Shown: positions 9,426 to 19,714, counted from the first letter of the stretch. The stretch is DNA of 64,000 nucleotides from Neisseria weaveri (GCF_900638685.1 NZ_LR134533.1:62001-126000), one strand, 5' to 3'. Numbers and translations are program-made. The notes: generated by a model not told the origin, from the sequence alone.

Positions 9426-12095
9426 TTACCGCTTCCAGCTCGGTGCAGTATCGGTTTTGATGCCGTACTTATCGATAGCCAGCTGAACGGTCTCTTTTGT
9501 TACTTTGCCCTGTTTCGCTAGAGCATTCAGTGCAGCAACCACAACATGGCGGCTGTCCACTTCAAAGAAATCGCGCAGGTTAGCACGGGAATCGCTGCGG
9601 CCGAAACCGTCAGTACCTAAAACATGATAGTCGTTCGGCACATAGGCGCGGATACGGTCGGCAAAGCTGCGGATATAATCGGTTGAAGCAATGACAGGAC
9701 CGTCACGACCTTGCAGTTGTTGTGTTACAAACGGCAACTTTTCCGCTTCCATCGGGTGCAGACGGTTGTAGCGTTCAACTTCGATGGCATCACGGTGCAG
9801 CATATTAAACGAAGGTACCGACCAAATATCCGCATCTACGCCGAAATCGTTTTTCAGCAATTCGGCGGCTTTAATCACTTCGTTCAGAATGACACCGGAA
9901 CCCATCAGTTGTACTTTCTTATCACCGTTATCGCCGGCTTTCAGCAGATACATACCTTTCAGGATTTCTTCTTCGACACCTTCGCGTTGCGGCATAGCAG
10001 GGTGAACATAGTTTTCGTTCATCACGGTCAGGTAGTAGAACACGTCTTCTTGTTCTACATACATGCGGCGCAAACCGTCTTGGATAATCACAGCCAATTC
10101 GTATTGGAAAGTCGGGTCGTAAGACAAGCAGTTCGGGATCAGATCAGCTTGAATGTGGCTGTGGCCGTCTTCGTGTTGCAAGCCTTCGCCGTTCAGCGTG
10201 GTGCGGCCTGCGGTACCGCCTACCAAGAAGCCGCGTGCGTGCATGTCACCGGCCGCCCAAGCCAAATCGCCTACGCGTTGGAAACCGAACATTGAGTAGT
10301 AAATGTAGAACGGAATCATGGCGTAACGGTTGTTGGCATAGCTGGTTGCCGCGGCAATCCAGTCGGCCATCGCGCCCGGCTCGTTAATACCTTCCTGCAA
10401 CATTTGACCGTCTACAGATTCTTTGTAGAACATCAATTGATCTTTGTCTTGCGGGGTATATTGCTGACCTTTGGGGTTCCAAATACCGTATTGGCGGAAC
10501 ATGCCTTCCATACCGAAAGTACGGCTTTCATCGGGCACGATCGGCACAATGCGTTTGCCCAATTGCTTGTCTTTCAACAAGGTCGACAAAATGCGGACAA
10601 ATGCCATAGTAGTCGAGAATTCGCGATCGCCACTGCTTTGCAATTGAGCGTCAAATGCAGACAACTCAGGCACAGGTAACGGTTCGGTATTCGGGTTGCG
10701 CTGAGGCAAGTAGCCACCCAATGCATTGCGGCGCTCACGCAAATATTGCATTTCCGCACTGTCTTCAGGGAAGCGGTAGTAAGGCAGATCACCACTTTCG
10801 ATTTGCTCGTCGGTCACCGGAATATTAAAACGGTTACGGAATTGTTTTAATGAAGCCACGTCCATTTTTTTGGCTTGGTGGGCAACGTTTTGACCTTCGC
10901 CTGATGCACCCATACCGTAACCTTTAATGGTTTTTGCCAAAATCACGGTCGGACGGCCACCTGCATTATTCACTGCTTCATAATAAGCCGCATAAACTTT
11001 GTGCGGATCATGACCACCACGGTTCAACAACCAAATTTCTTCGTCAGACATATTGGCAACCATGGCTTTCAGTTCGGGCGTATTGAAAAAGTGCTCGCGA
11101 ACATAGGCACCGTCTTTAGATTTATAAGTTTGGTAGTCACCATCCAAACATTCGTTCATACGTTGTTTCAATGCATTGTCATTGTCTCTCAACAGCAAAG
11201 CATCCCAACGACCGCCCCAAATAACTTTCAATACGTTCCAACCGGCACCGCGGAAGTTACCTTCCAATTCCTGAATGATTTTGCCGTTACCGCGTACCGG
11301 ACCGTCCAAGCGCTGCAGGTTACAGTTGATGACGAAAATCAGGTTGTCTAAGCCTTCGCGGGCGGCCAGAGAAATCGCGCCTTGGCTTTCAGGTTCGTCC
11401 ATTTCACCGTCACCGCAGAATACCCATACTTTGCGGCCTTTGGTTTTGGTCAGGCCGCGTGATTCCAGATACTTCAGGAAACGTGCTTGATAAATAGCCA
11501 TCAACGGGCCCAAACCCATTGATACGGTCGGGAACTGCCAGAAATCAGGCATCAAATGAGGGTGCGGATAAGAAGATAAACCTTCGCCGTCTACTTCTTG
11601 GCGGAAATTATCCAATTGTTCTTCAGTCAGACGGCCTTCAACAAAGGCGCGGGCATAAATACCGGGGGCGGCGTGACCTTGTACGAATACCATATCGCCT
11701 TCTTCACCGTCGCCTTTGGCTTTCCAGAAATGGTTGAAGCCGACGTCATACAATGTCGCTGCAGATTGGAAAGAAGCGATATGTCCACCCAACTCCAGAT
11801 TCTTTTTGCCGGCACGCAATACCATTGCAGCGGCATTCCAACGGATGATGGAACGGATACGGTGCTCCAATTCATGATTACCCGGTGATTTTTGCTCTTT
11901 GCCTACAGGAATCGTATTCAAATAAGCGGTTGTGGCATCAAACGGCATATGTACACCGCGACGGCGGGTATATTTCACCAATTGTTCCAGCAGGTAGTGC
12001 GCACGGCCTTCGCCTTCGGTTTCCAAAACCGAACTTAACGCATCTAACCACTCCTGGGTTTCAATCGGGTCAACGTCATTTATTTGGATGGACAT
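9426..12095 (-). CDS. aceE: Pyruvate dehydrogenase E1 component (homodimeric type)
   Basis: 889 residues, the usual length of the single-chain alpha2 E1 enzyme. The thiamine diphosphate site GDGEMDEPES and the N-terminal ETQEWLDALSSVL block identify AceE. It decarboxylates pyruvate and reductively acetylates the lipoyl groups of AceF. It is the first gene of the minus-strand set aceE-aceF-lpdA and is preceded by a 400-bp region that must hold the main promoter. The start has a modest GAAGGG site upstream. Confidence 0.96.
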   Translation of the reverse strand: MSIQINDVDPIETQEWLDALSSVLETEGEGRAHYLLEQLVKYTRRRGVHMPFDATTAYLNTIPVGKEQKSPGNHELEHRIRSIIRWNAAAMVLRAGKKNLELGGHIASFQSAATLYDVGFNHFWKAKGDGEEGDMVFVQGHAAPGIYARAFVEGRLTEEQLDNFRQEVDGEGLSSYPHPHLMPDFWQFPTVSMGLGPLMAIYQARFLKYLESRGLTKTKGRKVWVFCGDGEMDEPESQGAISLAAREGLDNLIFVINCNLQRLDGPVRGNGKIIQELEGNFRGAGWNVLKVIWGGRWDALLLRDNDNALKQRMNECLDGDYQTYKSKDGAYVREHFFNTPELKAMVANMSDEEIWLLNRGGHDPHKVYAAYYEAVNNAGGRPTVILAKTIKGYGMGASGEGQNVAHQAKKMDVASLKQFRNRFNIPVTDEQIESGDLPYYRFPEDSAEMQYLRERRNALGGYLPQRNPNTEPLPVPELSAFDAQLQSSGDREFSTTMAFVRILSTLLKDKQLGKRIVPIVPDESRTFGMEGMFRQYGIWNPKGQQYTPQDKDQLMFYKESVDGQMLQEGINEPGAMADWIAAATSYANNRYAMIPFYIYYSMFGFQRVGDLAWAAGDMHARGFLVGGTAGRTTLNGEGLQHEDGHSHIQADLIPNCLSYDPTFQYELAVIIQDGLRRMYVEQEDVFYYLTVMNENYVHPAMPQREGVEEEILKGMYLLKAGDNGDKKVQLMGSGVILNEVIKAAELLKNDFGVDADIWSVPSFNMLHRDAIEVERYNRLHPMEAEKLPFVTQQLQGRDGPVIASTDYIRSFADRIRAYVPNDYHVLGTDGFGRSDSRANLRDFFEVDSRHVVVAALNALAKQGKVTKETVQLAIDKYGIKTDTAPSWKR

Positions 12096-12494
12096 AATTA
12101 TCCCTTCTTCTGTTGAGAGTTTTATGGAATCAGGCTTTCAGCCTACTCTTGTTTCGTTTACGAAGCTTGCCCGTAGCCGAAAAAATTCAGTACGGGTCAA
12201 GTTTGGTATCGGTATATTTTTATGGTTCGGGCATTAAAATACCCTACTGCATATTTTCATTGCAAATGCTATCAGTTATCGGCTTCATATGCAAACACAG
12301 AAGCGTTGCTTTTCCAACAGAATTTTGTTTTTTTATAGGTCTAATAATTAAAAATTTTCTATTTAGAAAATAAATATTCAAAAATATTTCTTATTGTTTC
12401 GATTGTGAAAATTAATGATATTTAAACAGCAATCGGTATCATCAAATGAAAAGCAGGCAACTTGATTGAATTTCAGGGTTAAAACAAGTAAAAA
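12096..12494. other. Non-coding region upstream of aceE
   Basis: About 400 bp with no convincing gene. The part nearest aceE should carry its promoter and leader, but no single sigma70 match stands out. From about 12340 to 12440 the DNA is very AT-rich and holds a small inverted repeat, ATTTTCTA/TAGAAAAT, at 12354-12371. This lies just downstream of the Smr gene. Confidence 0.5.
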
Positions 12495-13115
12495 CTATTC
12501 GCTTTCTTTATTCCATTGGCGTTTTAATAAAATCCGTACGGCTCCGTCGTTTCCTTTTCTCGGCTCTGCGTAGGCCAATACATCGGGATGTGCCATCAGC
12601 CAACGGCGGACAAGATTTTTCAATACCGGTTTATAACCTGAGGACCCCAATCCGCTACCATGAATAATCTCGCCGCATACACCGCGTTTTTTAACAAATT
12701 CGATAAATTCGCTCAAAACCTGCTGCGCTTCTTCTTGGTTATAGCCGTGAAGATCGACATCCGCCACCACTTCCCAATGGCCGCTTTGCAGCCTTCTGAT
12801 GTCGTTTTGCCCCTGCCCGTTTTTGCTAAACGTATCGGGTACATCCACCCATTGCCCGTCGCCGACATAAAAATAATTGTCGTCTTCAAACTTATCGGCA
12901 TGTTTCGGACGCGGCTTAATCGGGCTTAAATCTCTTGGCGGTTCGTAACGCTGTGAATTTTTCAAGGGGGTAACACCTGCCATTTCTTTGGCAAAATCCA
13001 CCTCTTCAGCTTGCTGTTTTTTCCGCTCGGCTTCTTTTGCCGCTTTAACTTCTGCTTCTTGCTTGGCTTGTTGGCCTAAATTTTTTAAGGCCGTCTGAAA
13101 GTCTAGTTTTTCCAT
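12495..13115 (-). CDS. Smr-domain protein (MutS2/YdaL-like)
   Basis: About 206 residues. The N-terminal 60 residues are highly charged and rich in Ala, Glu and Lys (coiled-coil like). The C-terminal half is an Smr domain with the signature VDLHGYNQEEA and IHGSGLGSSG. Smr domains bind or cut nucleic acids, and in bacteria stand-alone forms have been linked to recombination and to rescue of collided ribosomes. The ATG at 13115 is chosen; a TTG 18 bases upstream also reads in frame. A DUS core lies inside the coding sequence near the N-terminus. Confidence 0.85.
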   Translation of the reverse strand: MEKLDFQTALKNLGQQAKQEAEVKAAKEAERKKQQAEEVDFAKEMAGVTPLKNSQRYEPPRDLSPIKPRPKHADKFEDDNYFYVGDGQWVDVPDTFSKNGQGQNDIRRLQSGHWEVVADVDLHGYNQEEAQQVLSEFIEFVKKRGVCGEIIHGSGLGSSGYKPVLKNLVRRWLMAHPDVLAYAEPRKGNDGAVRILLKRQWNKESE

Positions 13116-13197
13116 TATTATTTTTTGTTTCAATAATATAAAATTAAAATTTTGCCGATAAATTCCATTTCTGCCGGCATGATTTTTAGATTTGCCA

Positions 13198-13240
13198 GAG
13201 GCCGTCTGAAAATAAAACCGCCGAATTTTCAGACGGCCTC
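13198..13240. terminator. DUS-pair terminator after the SDR gene
   Basis: Sixteen-base arms (GAGGCCGTCTGAAAAT and complement) with an 11-base loop end two bases before the stop of the minus-strand dehydrogenase gene. Confidence 0.7.
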
Positions 13241-13242
13241 AG

Positions 13243-13989
13243 TTAGATATAGTCGCGTATATCTGCAATAATCGGGATATCTTCATCTATAGCATCTATC
13301 CATTCGGCAATTTGAGAAGCGGTTTCTTCAGGAGAAGACAAACCGCCTTGCCGTTTCAAATCCTGAAAACGCGGCTGCATGGGGAACATACCGGCATCGG
13401 CTGACCTGATTTTGTCCTGCATTTCCGTATCGATAACACCGGGAGCAAGGCTGATAACCTTAATCTGATTGTTTCTTTCTGCTTCAACACAACGGGCATG
13501 ATGATCCAATGCAGCTTTGGTTGCGCCGTATACGCTCCAACCGGGATAGCCTTTTCTGCCGGCACCACTGCTGATATGGACAATTTTCAAATGTGAATGC
13601 AGAGATTTATGTGCGGCGAGATGGTTGCTGAGCAATAAAGGCGCGGTAACATTAACAGCAACCGCTTTGGCAATCTGCTCGGTTTGCTGCCGCCCTAAAA
13701 CCGCATTCGGTTCGACCACACCTGCATTGTTAATCAGAACGATTTCTTCCGCATCGGCAATAAACGCTGCCAGTTCGCCCTGTTCCAGCCAAGCTGCCAA
13801 TAAACCGGTATCGGCAAGATCCAAAGAGTGCTGCCGTAGCATGAGGCCGTCTGAAATTTCAAGCATCCGACGGGAAATGCCGAATACGGTTGTACCTTGT
13901 GTCGCATAATATCCGGCCAAAGCTTTACCCAAGCCGCTGCTGTGCCCTGTAATGACGATTTTCTGTTTTGTCTGCATACTGTTTTTCAA
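13243..13989 (-). CDS. Short-chain dehydrogenase/reductase (SDR) family oxidoreductase
   Basis: 248 residues with the classical SDR layout: the cofactor loop TGHSSGLGKAL near the N-terminus, LINNAGV, and the catalytic Ser plus YxxxK (HISSGAG, then YGATKAALDHH). The C-terminal part resembles sepiapterin reductase-like SDRs, but the substrate cannot be told. The TTG at 13989 is proposed as start because AAGGA lies eight bases upstream. The ATG twelve bases downstream has no well-placed ribosome site. It lies downstream of lolD, about 75 bp away on the same strand. Confidence 0.85.
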   Translation of the reverse strand: MKNSMQTKQKIVITGHSSGLGKALAGYYATQGTTVFGISRRMLEISDGLMLRQHSLDLADTGLLAAWLEQGELAAFIADAEEIVLINNAGVVEPNAVLGRQQTEQIAKAVAVNVTAPLLLSNHLAAHKSLHSHLKIVHISSGAGRKGYPGWSVYGATKAALDHHARCVEAERNNQIKVISLAPGVIDTEMQDKIRSADAGMFPMQPRFQDLKRQGGLSSPEETASQIAEWIDAIDEDIPIIADIRDYI

Positions 13990-14063
13990 TAGAAAAATCC
14001 TTCAAACACCAACCGGCATTTAAAGGATTTCATTCGTTCCGATAAAAACCGGCTTCTCAGGTT

Positions 14064-14744
14064 TTATTTAGCGTGAAGTTGGCCGTCCCGCATTACCATT
14101 GTCCGATCGAAACGGCCTGCCAACCCGTCATCGTGAGTAACCACAATCAAAGCGGTGCCGAGTTCGTTTTTTAAGTCCAACATCATATCTAAAATATTGG
14201 CCGCATTTTTTCGGTCTAAATTTCCGGTCGGCTCATCTGCAAGCAGACATTTGGGGCGGGTTACCAAAGCACGAGCGATGGCGGCGCGCTGTCTTTCGCC
14301 GCCGGAAAGCTCGCTGGGACGGTGCAGCATACGTTCTTTCAAACCGACTTTTTCCAACATCGCCGATGCAGCCTGCTCTGCCTCCGCTTTCGGCTTTTTG
14401 CCGATCAACAGCGGCATCATCACATTTTCCAACGCGGAAAACTCGGGCAGCAAATGGTGAAACTGGTAAACAAAGCCCAAATATTGGTTGCGTAAATCGC
14501 CCAACTGTTTTTGGTTCATTTTACCCAAATCATTTCCCATCAAATAAACCGTACCTTCAGACGGCATATCCAAACCGCCCAAAATATGCAGAAGGGTTGA
14601 TTTTCCGCTTCCCGACGAGCCGATAATGCTGACGCTTTGGCCGCCTGAAACTTCAAGGTTTAAATTCGACAACACTTGGACATTCAACGCACCATCACTG
14701 TATTGCTTGCCGACACCGGCACATTTCAACACGGTATTATTCAT
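14064..14744 (-). CDS. lolD: Lipoprotein-releasing ABC transporter, ATP-binding subunit LolD
   Basis: 226 residues with Walker [10 protein letters not shown], the signature LSGGERQR, Walker [13 protein letters not shown] and the switch His in [25 protein letters not shown] is typical of LolD/MacB-type ATPases. It powers release of outer-membrane lipoproteins from the inner membrane to LolA. The start overlaps the end of the permease gene by 8 bp, so the two are translationally coupled. A weak hairpin at about 14045-14063 may end the unit. Confidence 0.93.
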   Translation of the reverse strand: MNNTVLKCAGVGKQYSDGALNVQVLSNLNLEVSGGQSVSIIGSSGSGKSTLLHILGGLDMPSEGTVYLMGNDLGKMNQKQLGDLRNQYLGFVYQFHHLLPEFSALENVMMPLLIGKKPKAEAEQAASAMLEKVGLKERMLHRPSELSGGERQRAAIARALVTRPKCLLADEPTGNLDRKNAANILDMMLDLKNELGTALIVVTHDDGLAGRFDRTMVMRDGQLHAK

Positions 14745-15987
14745 AACGCAAAGCCTCCGCAGGTTGTGTTTTTGCCGCTCTCCAGCTCGGATACAGTGTG
14801 GCCAGGAAAGCCAGAGTCAAAGAAATGGCGGCAATCAATAATACGTCGCTCATGTTAACGTCGGACGGCAGATAATCGATGAAATATACCTGTGAATTAA
14901 TCAGATTAAAGCCGAATAGTTTTTCGAAAAATGCAACGATTTTACCGACGTTCCAACCCAATAACACTCCGCAAATCACGCCGACCAAAGTGCCGACAAA
15001 GCCGGCAAATGCACCCTGTATCATAAAAATTTTCATTACGCCTGCAGGAGACAAGCCTAAAGTGCGCAAAATCGCGATATCTGCTTGTTTTTCGGTTACC
15101 GCCATGACCAATGAAGACACCAGATTAAAGGCGGCAACAGCGATAATCAGCGTTAAAATGATGAACATCATGCGTTTTTCCAATTCAACCGCTTCAAAAT
15201 AGCTGCGGTTGGAAAACGTCCAATCCCTTACCCATATTTGCTCAAGTTTGTTTTCCGGAACCAATTTATGAATAAACGCAGGAGCATTTTGCGGATCGGC
15301 CAGACGCAGGCGTAAGCCGCTGACGCCTTCTCCGAAGCGGTACAAAACCTGTGCGTCTTTCAAATGAATCATGGCTAAAGTGTTGTCTACTTCATAAACG
15401 CCTGTTTTTACTACGCCGACTACATTAAACTGCTTCAAGCGCGGAACAACGCCTGCCGGCGTAATATTGCCTTCTGGCGTAATCAAGGTAACTTTACCCC
15501 CTTCGGACACCCCCAACGTATCGGCCAACCCGGTTCCTAAGACAATGTCAAACTCGCCCGGTTTTAAAGAATCAAAGCTGCCAAACGGCATATTATTGCC
15601 GTAATCGACGACATTTTTTTCCTCAGAAGGCAGAATACCGCGAATCTGAACACCGCGAACTTCACCGGAATTTACCAGCAACGCCTGATCGGAAATATAA
15701 GGCGCGCTGGCAAGCACTTCTTTTTTGTCTTTAATAAGCTCACGCAAATCCTGCCAATTACCCTCCGAACCGGTGTCGTAATATCCCAGCTCGGCATGGG
15801 GTGCTACGTTTAACAGCTGCCCGCGTATTTCTTTTTGGAAGCCGGCCATTACCGACAACACCACAATCAGCGCCGTCACCCCCAAAGCAATACCGGCAAT
15901 CGAAATCATCGTAATAAACGACATAAAGCCGTTGCGTTTTTTCGCCCGCAGATAACGCAGGCCTATCCAAGTTTCTAAAGAAGCCAT
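14737..15987 (-). CDS. lolC: Lipoprotein-releasing ABC transporter permease (LolC/LolE family)
   Basis: 416 residues with four membrane segments: one near residues 20-45 and three in the C-terminal 150 residues, around a large periplasmic domain. [21 protein letters not shown] at the N-terminus (here split by the family boundary) and the [18 protein letters not shown] ending are diagnostic. Only one permease gene accompanies lolD, whereas enterobacteria have lolC-lolD-lolE. The protein may therefore act as the single LolF-type permease, which is inference from this window only. Confidence 0.9.
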   Translation of the reverse strand: MASLETWIGLRYLRAKKRNGFMSFITMISIAGIALGVTALIVVLSVMAGFQKEIRGQLLNVAPHAELGYYDTGSEGNWQDLRELIKDKKEVLASAPYISDQALLVNSGEVRGVQIRGILPSEEKNVVDYGNNMPFGSFDSLKPGEFDIVLGTGLADTLGVSEGGKVTLITPEGNITPAGVVPRLKQFNVVGVVKTGVYEVDNTLAMIHLKDAQVLYRFGEGVSGLRLRLADPQNAPAFIHKLVPENKLEQIWVRDWTFSNRSYFEAVELEKRMMFIILTLIIAVAAFNLVSSLVMAVTEKQADIAILRTLGLSPAGVMKIFMIQGAFAGFVGTLVGVICGVLLGWNVGKIVAFFEKLFGFNLINSQVYFIDYLPSDVNMSDVLLIAAISLTLAFLATLYPSWRAAKTQPAEALRYE

Positions 15988-16060
15988 TTAACGGCAGCCT
16001 TTTTGTTATGTGTTAATCAAAAGTACGCCATTGTACCGTAAAACGTGTTAAATCGGTTTA

Positions 16061-16093
16061 ATGCCGTCTGAAAGGCGATTTTTCAGACGGCCT
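16061..16093. repeat. Mixed DUS pair (AT form and AG form, inverted)
   Basis: ATGCCGTCTGAA at 16061-16072 faces an inverted AGGCCGTCTGAA at 16082-16093. It lies between divergent lolC and the NlpC/P60 gene, so it is an uptake-signal pair and not an obvious terminator. Confidence 0.8.
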
Positions 16094-16101
16094 CATGTCG
16101 G

Positions 16102-16107
16102 TATAAT
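16102..16107 (+). promoter_or_regulatory. -10 element of the NlpC/P60 lipoprotein gene
   Basis: A perfect TATAAT lies 41 bases before the ATG at 16149. No convincing -35 hexamer is seen 16-18 bases upstream, where the DUS pair sits. Confidence 0.45.
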
Positions 16108-16148
16108 CTTTTTCCGTATACTACCAACATAACTGGAAAAGTTTTGCC

Positions 16149-16670
16149 ATGATCCCAAACCGTTTTATCCGTATCGGACTGCTCTCTTTCCTGCTTGCCC
16201 TGCTGACCGCTTGCAGTACCGCCAAACCGGAAAAGGCAGGCTATGCCCAATCAAAAGCCAAAGCCGTACGCATTACCCACATCGACCGCGAACAAGCCGC
16301 ACAGGAATTGATGCTGCACAGCATGAGCCTGATCGGAACGCCCTACCGCTATGGCGGCAGCAGCAACTCGACCGGTTTCGATTGCAGCGGGATGGTTCAG
16401 TTCGTTTACAAGAATGCTTTGAATGTCAATTTGCCGCGCACGGCGCGCGATATGGCCGCATCGTCCCGACCCATTTCAACAAGCCGTCTGAAAACCGGCG
16501 ATCTGGTCTTTTTCAATACAGGCGGCTCCGGCCGTTATTCACATGTCGGAATTTATATAGGCAATGGCGAATTCATTCACGCCCCTTCTTCCAAAGGTTC
16601 GATACGGCGGGAAAAAATGTCCAATCCGTATTTCAAAACACGTTTTATTGGAGCTCACACCTTTTTCTGA
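16149..16670 (+). CDS. NlpC/P60 (C40) cell-wall peptidase lipoprotein
   Basis: 173 residues. A lipoprotein signal peptide ends with lipobox LTAC (Cys22). The NlpC/P60 domain follows, with catalytic Cys79 (FDCSGMVQF), His132 (YSHVGIYIG) and a third polar residue at His144 (EFIHAPSS). Such enzymes of the Spr/MepS type cut peptide cross-links or stem peptides in peptidoglycan at the outer membrane. One DUS core is used as coding sequence (SRLK near residue 112). The gene is divergent from lolC. Confidence 0.92.
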   Translation: MIPNRFIRIGLLSFLLALLTACSTAKPEKAGYAQSKAKAVRITHIDREQAAQELMLHSMSLIGTPYRYGGSSNSTGFDCSGMVQFVYKNALNVNLPRTARDMAASSRPISTSRLKTGDLVFFNTGGSGRYSHVGIYIGNGEFIHAPSSKGSIRREKMSNPYFKTRFIGAHTFF

Positions 16671-16677
16671 GTATAAT
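16648..16677 (+). promoter_or_regulatory. Putative sigma70 promoter for ackA
   Basis: TTGGAG and TATAAT are separated by 18 bases. The -35 lies in the last codons of the preceding gene. Transcription would give a leader of about 115 bases containing a small CCTGC/GCAGG hairpin before ackA. Confidence 0.55.
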
Positions 16678-16802
16678 CGCGCCCTTGTTGGCATTTTATT
16701 ATTCGTTTTTACAGATTAATTTGCATTAACGCTATGCAAACACAATAACAACCATCTCAACACCGGCCTGCACAAGCAGGCTATTTATTATTAGGAGTTT
16801 GA

Positions 16803-17999
16803 ATGTCAAACAAATTGATTTTGGTATTGAACTGCGGCAGTTCTTCCCTGAAAGGTGCAGTGTTGGACAACGGCAGCGGAGAAGTTCTGTTGAGCTGCCT
16901 GGCTGAAAAATTAAATCTGTCGGATGCTTACATCACATTTAAAGTAAACGGCGAAAAACACAAAGTCGAACTGGCCGCAAAACCCGACCACACCGGTGCA
17001 GTCGAAGCTTTGATGGACGAATTGAAAAAACAAGGCCTGGACAGCAATATTGCCGCAGTCGGCCACCGCGTTGTGAGCGGCGGCGAGCTGTACAGCGAAT
17101 CTATTGTGATTACCGAAGAAGTGATTGCCGGCATTGAGAAATGTATCCCGCTGGCTCCTTTGCACAACCCTGCAAACTTGCTGGGCATCCGCGCCGCACA
17201 AAACATTTTCCAAGGCTTGCCAAACGTGGCCGTATTCGATACCGCTTTCCACCAAAGTATTCCCGAACATGCCTACACTTACGCTGTTCCGCGCGAACTT
17301 TACCGCAAATACGGCTTGCGCCGTTACGGTTTCCACGGCACCAGCTACCGTTTTGTAGCCGACGAAGCCGCCCGTTTCTTGGGTAAAGACAAAAACAGCC
17401 TGCGCATGGTTATTGCCCATTTGGGTAACGGCGCTTCTATTGCCGCCGTGGCCAACGGCGAGTGCAAAGATACCAGCATGGGCTTGACGCCGCTGGAAGG
17501 CTTGGTAATGGGTACACGCAGCGGTGATGTTGATCCGAGCATCTTCTCTTTCTTAGAACAAAATGCCAATATGAGCATCAACCAAATCACCGATTTGCTG
17601 AATAAAAAATCCGGCTTATTGGGTATTTCCGAGCTTTCAAACGACTGCCGCACCATTGAAGAAGAAGCCGGCAAAGGCCACGAGGGTGCCAAATTGGCTT
17701 TGGAAATCTTTGCCTACCGTTTGGCCAAATACGCGGCTTCTATGGCCGTAGCTGCCGGTGGTTTGGACGCCTTGGTATTTACCGGCGGTATCGGCGAAAA
17801 CTCCGATATTATCCGCGGCAAAGTTTTGGCTTACTTGGGCTTCTTAGGCTTGACCGAAGACAAAGAAGCCAACTTGAAAGCGCGCTTCGGCAACGCCGGC
17901 ATCATCACTTCTGCCGACAGCAAAGCTTCGGCAGTGGTTATCCCGACCAACGAAGAGCTGATGATTGCCCAAGATACGGCCCGTTTGTCAGGCTTGTAA
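16803..17999 (+). CDS. ackA: Acetate kinase
   Basis: 398 residues, the normal family length. Family motifs are NCGSSSLKGAV at the N-terminus, FDTAFHQSIP, the phosphate-binding HLGNGAS, TRSGDVDPS and FTGGIGENS. The enzyme converts acetyl phosphate and ADP to acetate and ATP (reversibly), linking acetyl-CoA from the nearby pyruvate dehydrogenase genes to energy yield. A TTAGGAGT ribosome site precedes the ATG. It ends in a classical GC hairpin with a T run. Confidence 0.97.
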   Translation: MSNKLILVLNCGSSSLKGAVLDNGSGEVLLSCLAEKLNLSDAYITFKVNGEKHKVELAAKPDHTGAVEALMDELKKQGLDSNIAAVGHRVVSGGELYSESIVITEEVIAGIEKCIPLAPLHNPANLLGIRAAQNIFQGLPNVAVFDTAFHQSIPEHAYTYAVPRELYRKYGLRRYGFHGTSYRFVADEAARFLGKDKNSLRMVIAHLGNGASIAAVANGECKDTSMGLTPLEGLVMGTRSGDVDPSIFSFLEQNANMSINQITDLLNKKSGLLGISELSNDCRTIEEEAGKGHEGAKLALEIFAYRLAKYAASMAVAAGGLDALVFTGGIGENSDIIRGKVLAYLGFLGLTEDKEANLKARFGNAGIITSADSKASAVVIPTNEELMIAQDTARLSGL

Positions 18000-18020
18000 T
18001 TTCAACGGATTGCCAACAAT

Positions 18021-18047
18021 GCCCTGCCTTCCGGCAGGGCTTTTTTT
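18021..18047 (+). terminator. Intrinsic terminator of ackA
   Basis: GCCCTGCC/GGCAGGGC stem with a TTCC-type loop followed by seven T. It is one of the few terminators here not made from DUS. A DUS starts directly in the T run. Confidence 0.92.
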
Positions 18048-18173
18048 CAGACGGCCTCAACCTACACCGAGACTATGTTTATCTCCAACCTTTATATGAA
18101 AATTGGTTAATCTAAAAAAACCGTTTCATATTTCTTATTGAGGCCGTCTGAAAATTTTATCCGGTTAAACAAC

Positions 18174-18206
18174 AAAAAAGCCGCCGTTTCAAAACGGCAG
18201 CTTTTA
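18174..18206 (-). terminator. Intrinsic terminator of putP
   Basis: AAAAGCCGCCGTTT pairs with AAACGGCAGCTTTT across two bases with one mismatch. On the minus strand it is followed by a U-rich tail, directly after the putP stop. Confidence 0.8.
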
Positions 18207-18220
18207 TCCGATAACTAAAC

Positions 18221-19714
18221 TTATGCGGCATCGCGATAAGCTTTATCGGCTTTCTCAAAGTTTTCCTGAACTTTTTCAGGTGCTTTGCCCAACATAGAAA
18301 CCACTACCACGGTAATGAAGCAGGCAATAAAGCCGGGAACAATCTCATACAGGCTGCTGCCGGTCGCTTTCCAAGCCACCACAACTACCGCACCGGCAAT
18401 CATACCCGCCAATGCACCCGCCGCAGTCATGCGTTTCCAGAATACCGACAAAATTACCACCGGGCCAAATGCCGCGCCGAAACCGGCCCAAGCATAAGAT
18501 ACCAAGCCCAATACTTTACTGCTCGGATCAGAAGCAATAATGATGGCGATAACCGCAACCGCCAAAACCATCAAACGGCCGATCCACACCAATTCCTGTT
18601 GCGGAGCATTCGGGCGCAGGAAGCCTTTATAGAAGTCTTCGGTAATCGCGCTTGAACATACCAGCAGTTGGCAAGACAAAGTCGACATTACCGCAGCCAA
18701 AATGGCAGACAGAATCACACCGGCAATCCACGGATTAAACAGAATGGTCGTCAGCGCAATAAAAATACGCTCGTTGTTGCCGTCCATTACCGCCACTTGA
18801 TCGGGATGTCCGCCAAAATAAGCGATACCGAAATAACCTACCGCACAGGCACCGGCCAAGCACAAAATCATCCAAGTCATACCGATACGGCGTGCCGCCA
18901 CCAGAGATTTCACATTTTCGGCAGCCATAAAGCGCGCCAAAATATGCGGTTGTCCGAAGTAGCCCAAACCCCATGCAGCAGTAGAAATAATGCCCATCAA
19001 AGTCGTACCGGCCAGCAGACTGCCGTATTCTTTACCGGTTGTCGCGGCAACGCTTTGAATAGCGGCATTCATTTCATCCGCACCGCCCAAAGCCAGATAA
19101 ACCATAATCGGAGTCAAAATCAAGGCGAAAATCATCAAAGTAGCCTGAATGGTATCGGTCCAACTTACCGCCAAGAAGCCGCCGATAAAGGTATAGGCAA
19201 TGGTTGCCCCCGCGCCCAGCCACATCGCTTGGGTATAAGTGATGTCAAACAGGCTTTGGAACAAACGCGCACCTGCCACCACACCGGAAGCACAATAAAT
19301 GGTAAAGAAAAACAAAATGATGGCTGCAGCAATCACTTTCATCGCTTTACCTTGCGCACCGAAACGGTGGAAGAAATAATCCGGCAAAGTCAGCGCGTTA
19401 TTATTGTATTCGGTATGAACACGCAAACGCCCTGCCACCAAAAGCCAGTTGAAATAAGCACCGACCGTCAACCCGATAGCGATCCAGGCTTCGTTCAAAC
19501 CGCTGGCATAAATCGCACCAGGCAGACCCATCAGCAACCAGCCCGACATGTCGGAAGCACCTGCCGACATAGCGGTTACAAAACTCCCCAAGCTGCGGCC
19601 GCCGAGAATATAGTCGTCAAAATTTCGAGTCGAGAAATACGCCGCCAAGCCGATTAACAACACGGCCACCAGGTAAATCCCGAAGGTTACATACATCGGA
19701 TTAAAGCTACCCAT
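18221..19714 (-). CDS. putP: Sodium/proline symporter PutP
   Basis: About 497 residues with some 12-13 membrane segments of the SSS (solute:sodium symporter) family. PutP-type features are SAGASDMSGWLLMGLPGA, GAYFNWLLVA and SAILAAVMSTLSCQLL. It imports proline with Na+ through the inner membrane. The ATG at 19714 is preferred because TGAGG lies a few bases upstream; a TTG further up overlaps that site. No putA neighbour is present here. Confidence 0.92.
   Translation of the reverse strand: MGSFNPMYVTFGIYLVAVLLIGLAAYFSTRNFDDYILGGRSLGSFVTAMSAGASDMSGWLLMGLPGAIYASGLNEAWIAIGLTVGAYFNWLLVAGRLRVHTEYNNNALTLPDYFFHRFGAQGKAMKVIAAAIILFFFTIYCASGVVAGARLFQSLFDITYTQAMWLGAGATIAYTFIGGFLAVSWTDTIQATLMIFALILTPIMVYLALGGADEMNAAIQSVAATTGKEYGSLLAGTTLMGIISTAAWGLGYFGQPHILARFMAAENVKSLVAARRIGMTWMILCLAGACAVGYFGIAYFGGHPDQVAVMDGNNERIFIALTTILFNPWIAGVILSAILAAVMSTLSCQLLVCSSAITEDFYKGFLRPNAPQQELVWIGRLMVLAVAVIAIIIASDPSSKVLGLVSYAWAGFGAAFGPVVILSVFWKRMTAAGALAGMIAGAVVVVAWKATGSSLYEIVPGFIACFITVVVVSMLGKAPEKVQENFEKADKAYRDAA

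Noticed and set aside
12354..12371. ATTTTCTA/TAGAAAAT inverted repeat as a specific operator
   Set aside because: It lies in a strongly AT-rich stretch where such pairs arise by chance, and is over 250 bp from the aceE start.
18668..19657. 329-codon open frame antisense to putP
   Set aside because: His/Arg/Gln/Thr-rich composition without membrane segments or motifs; PutP on the other strand is complete.
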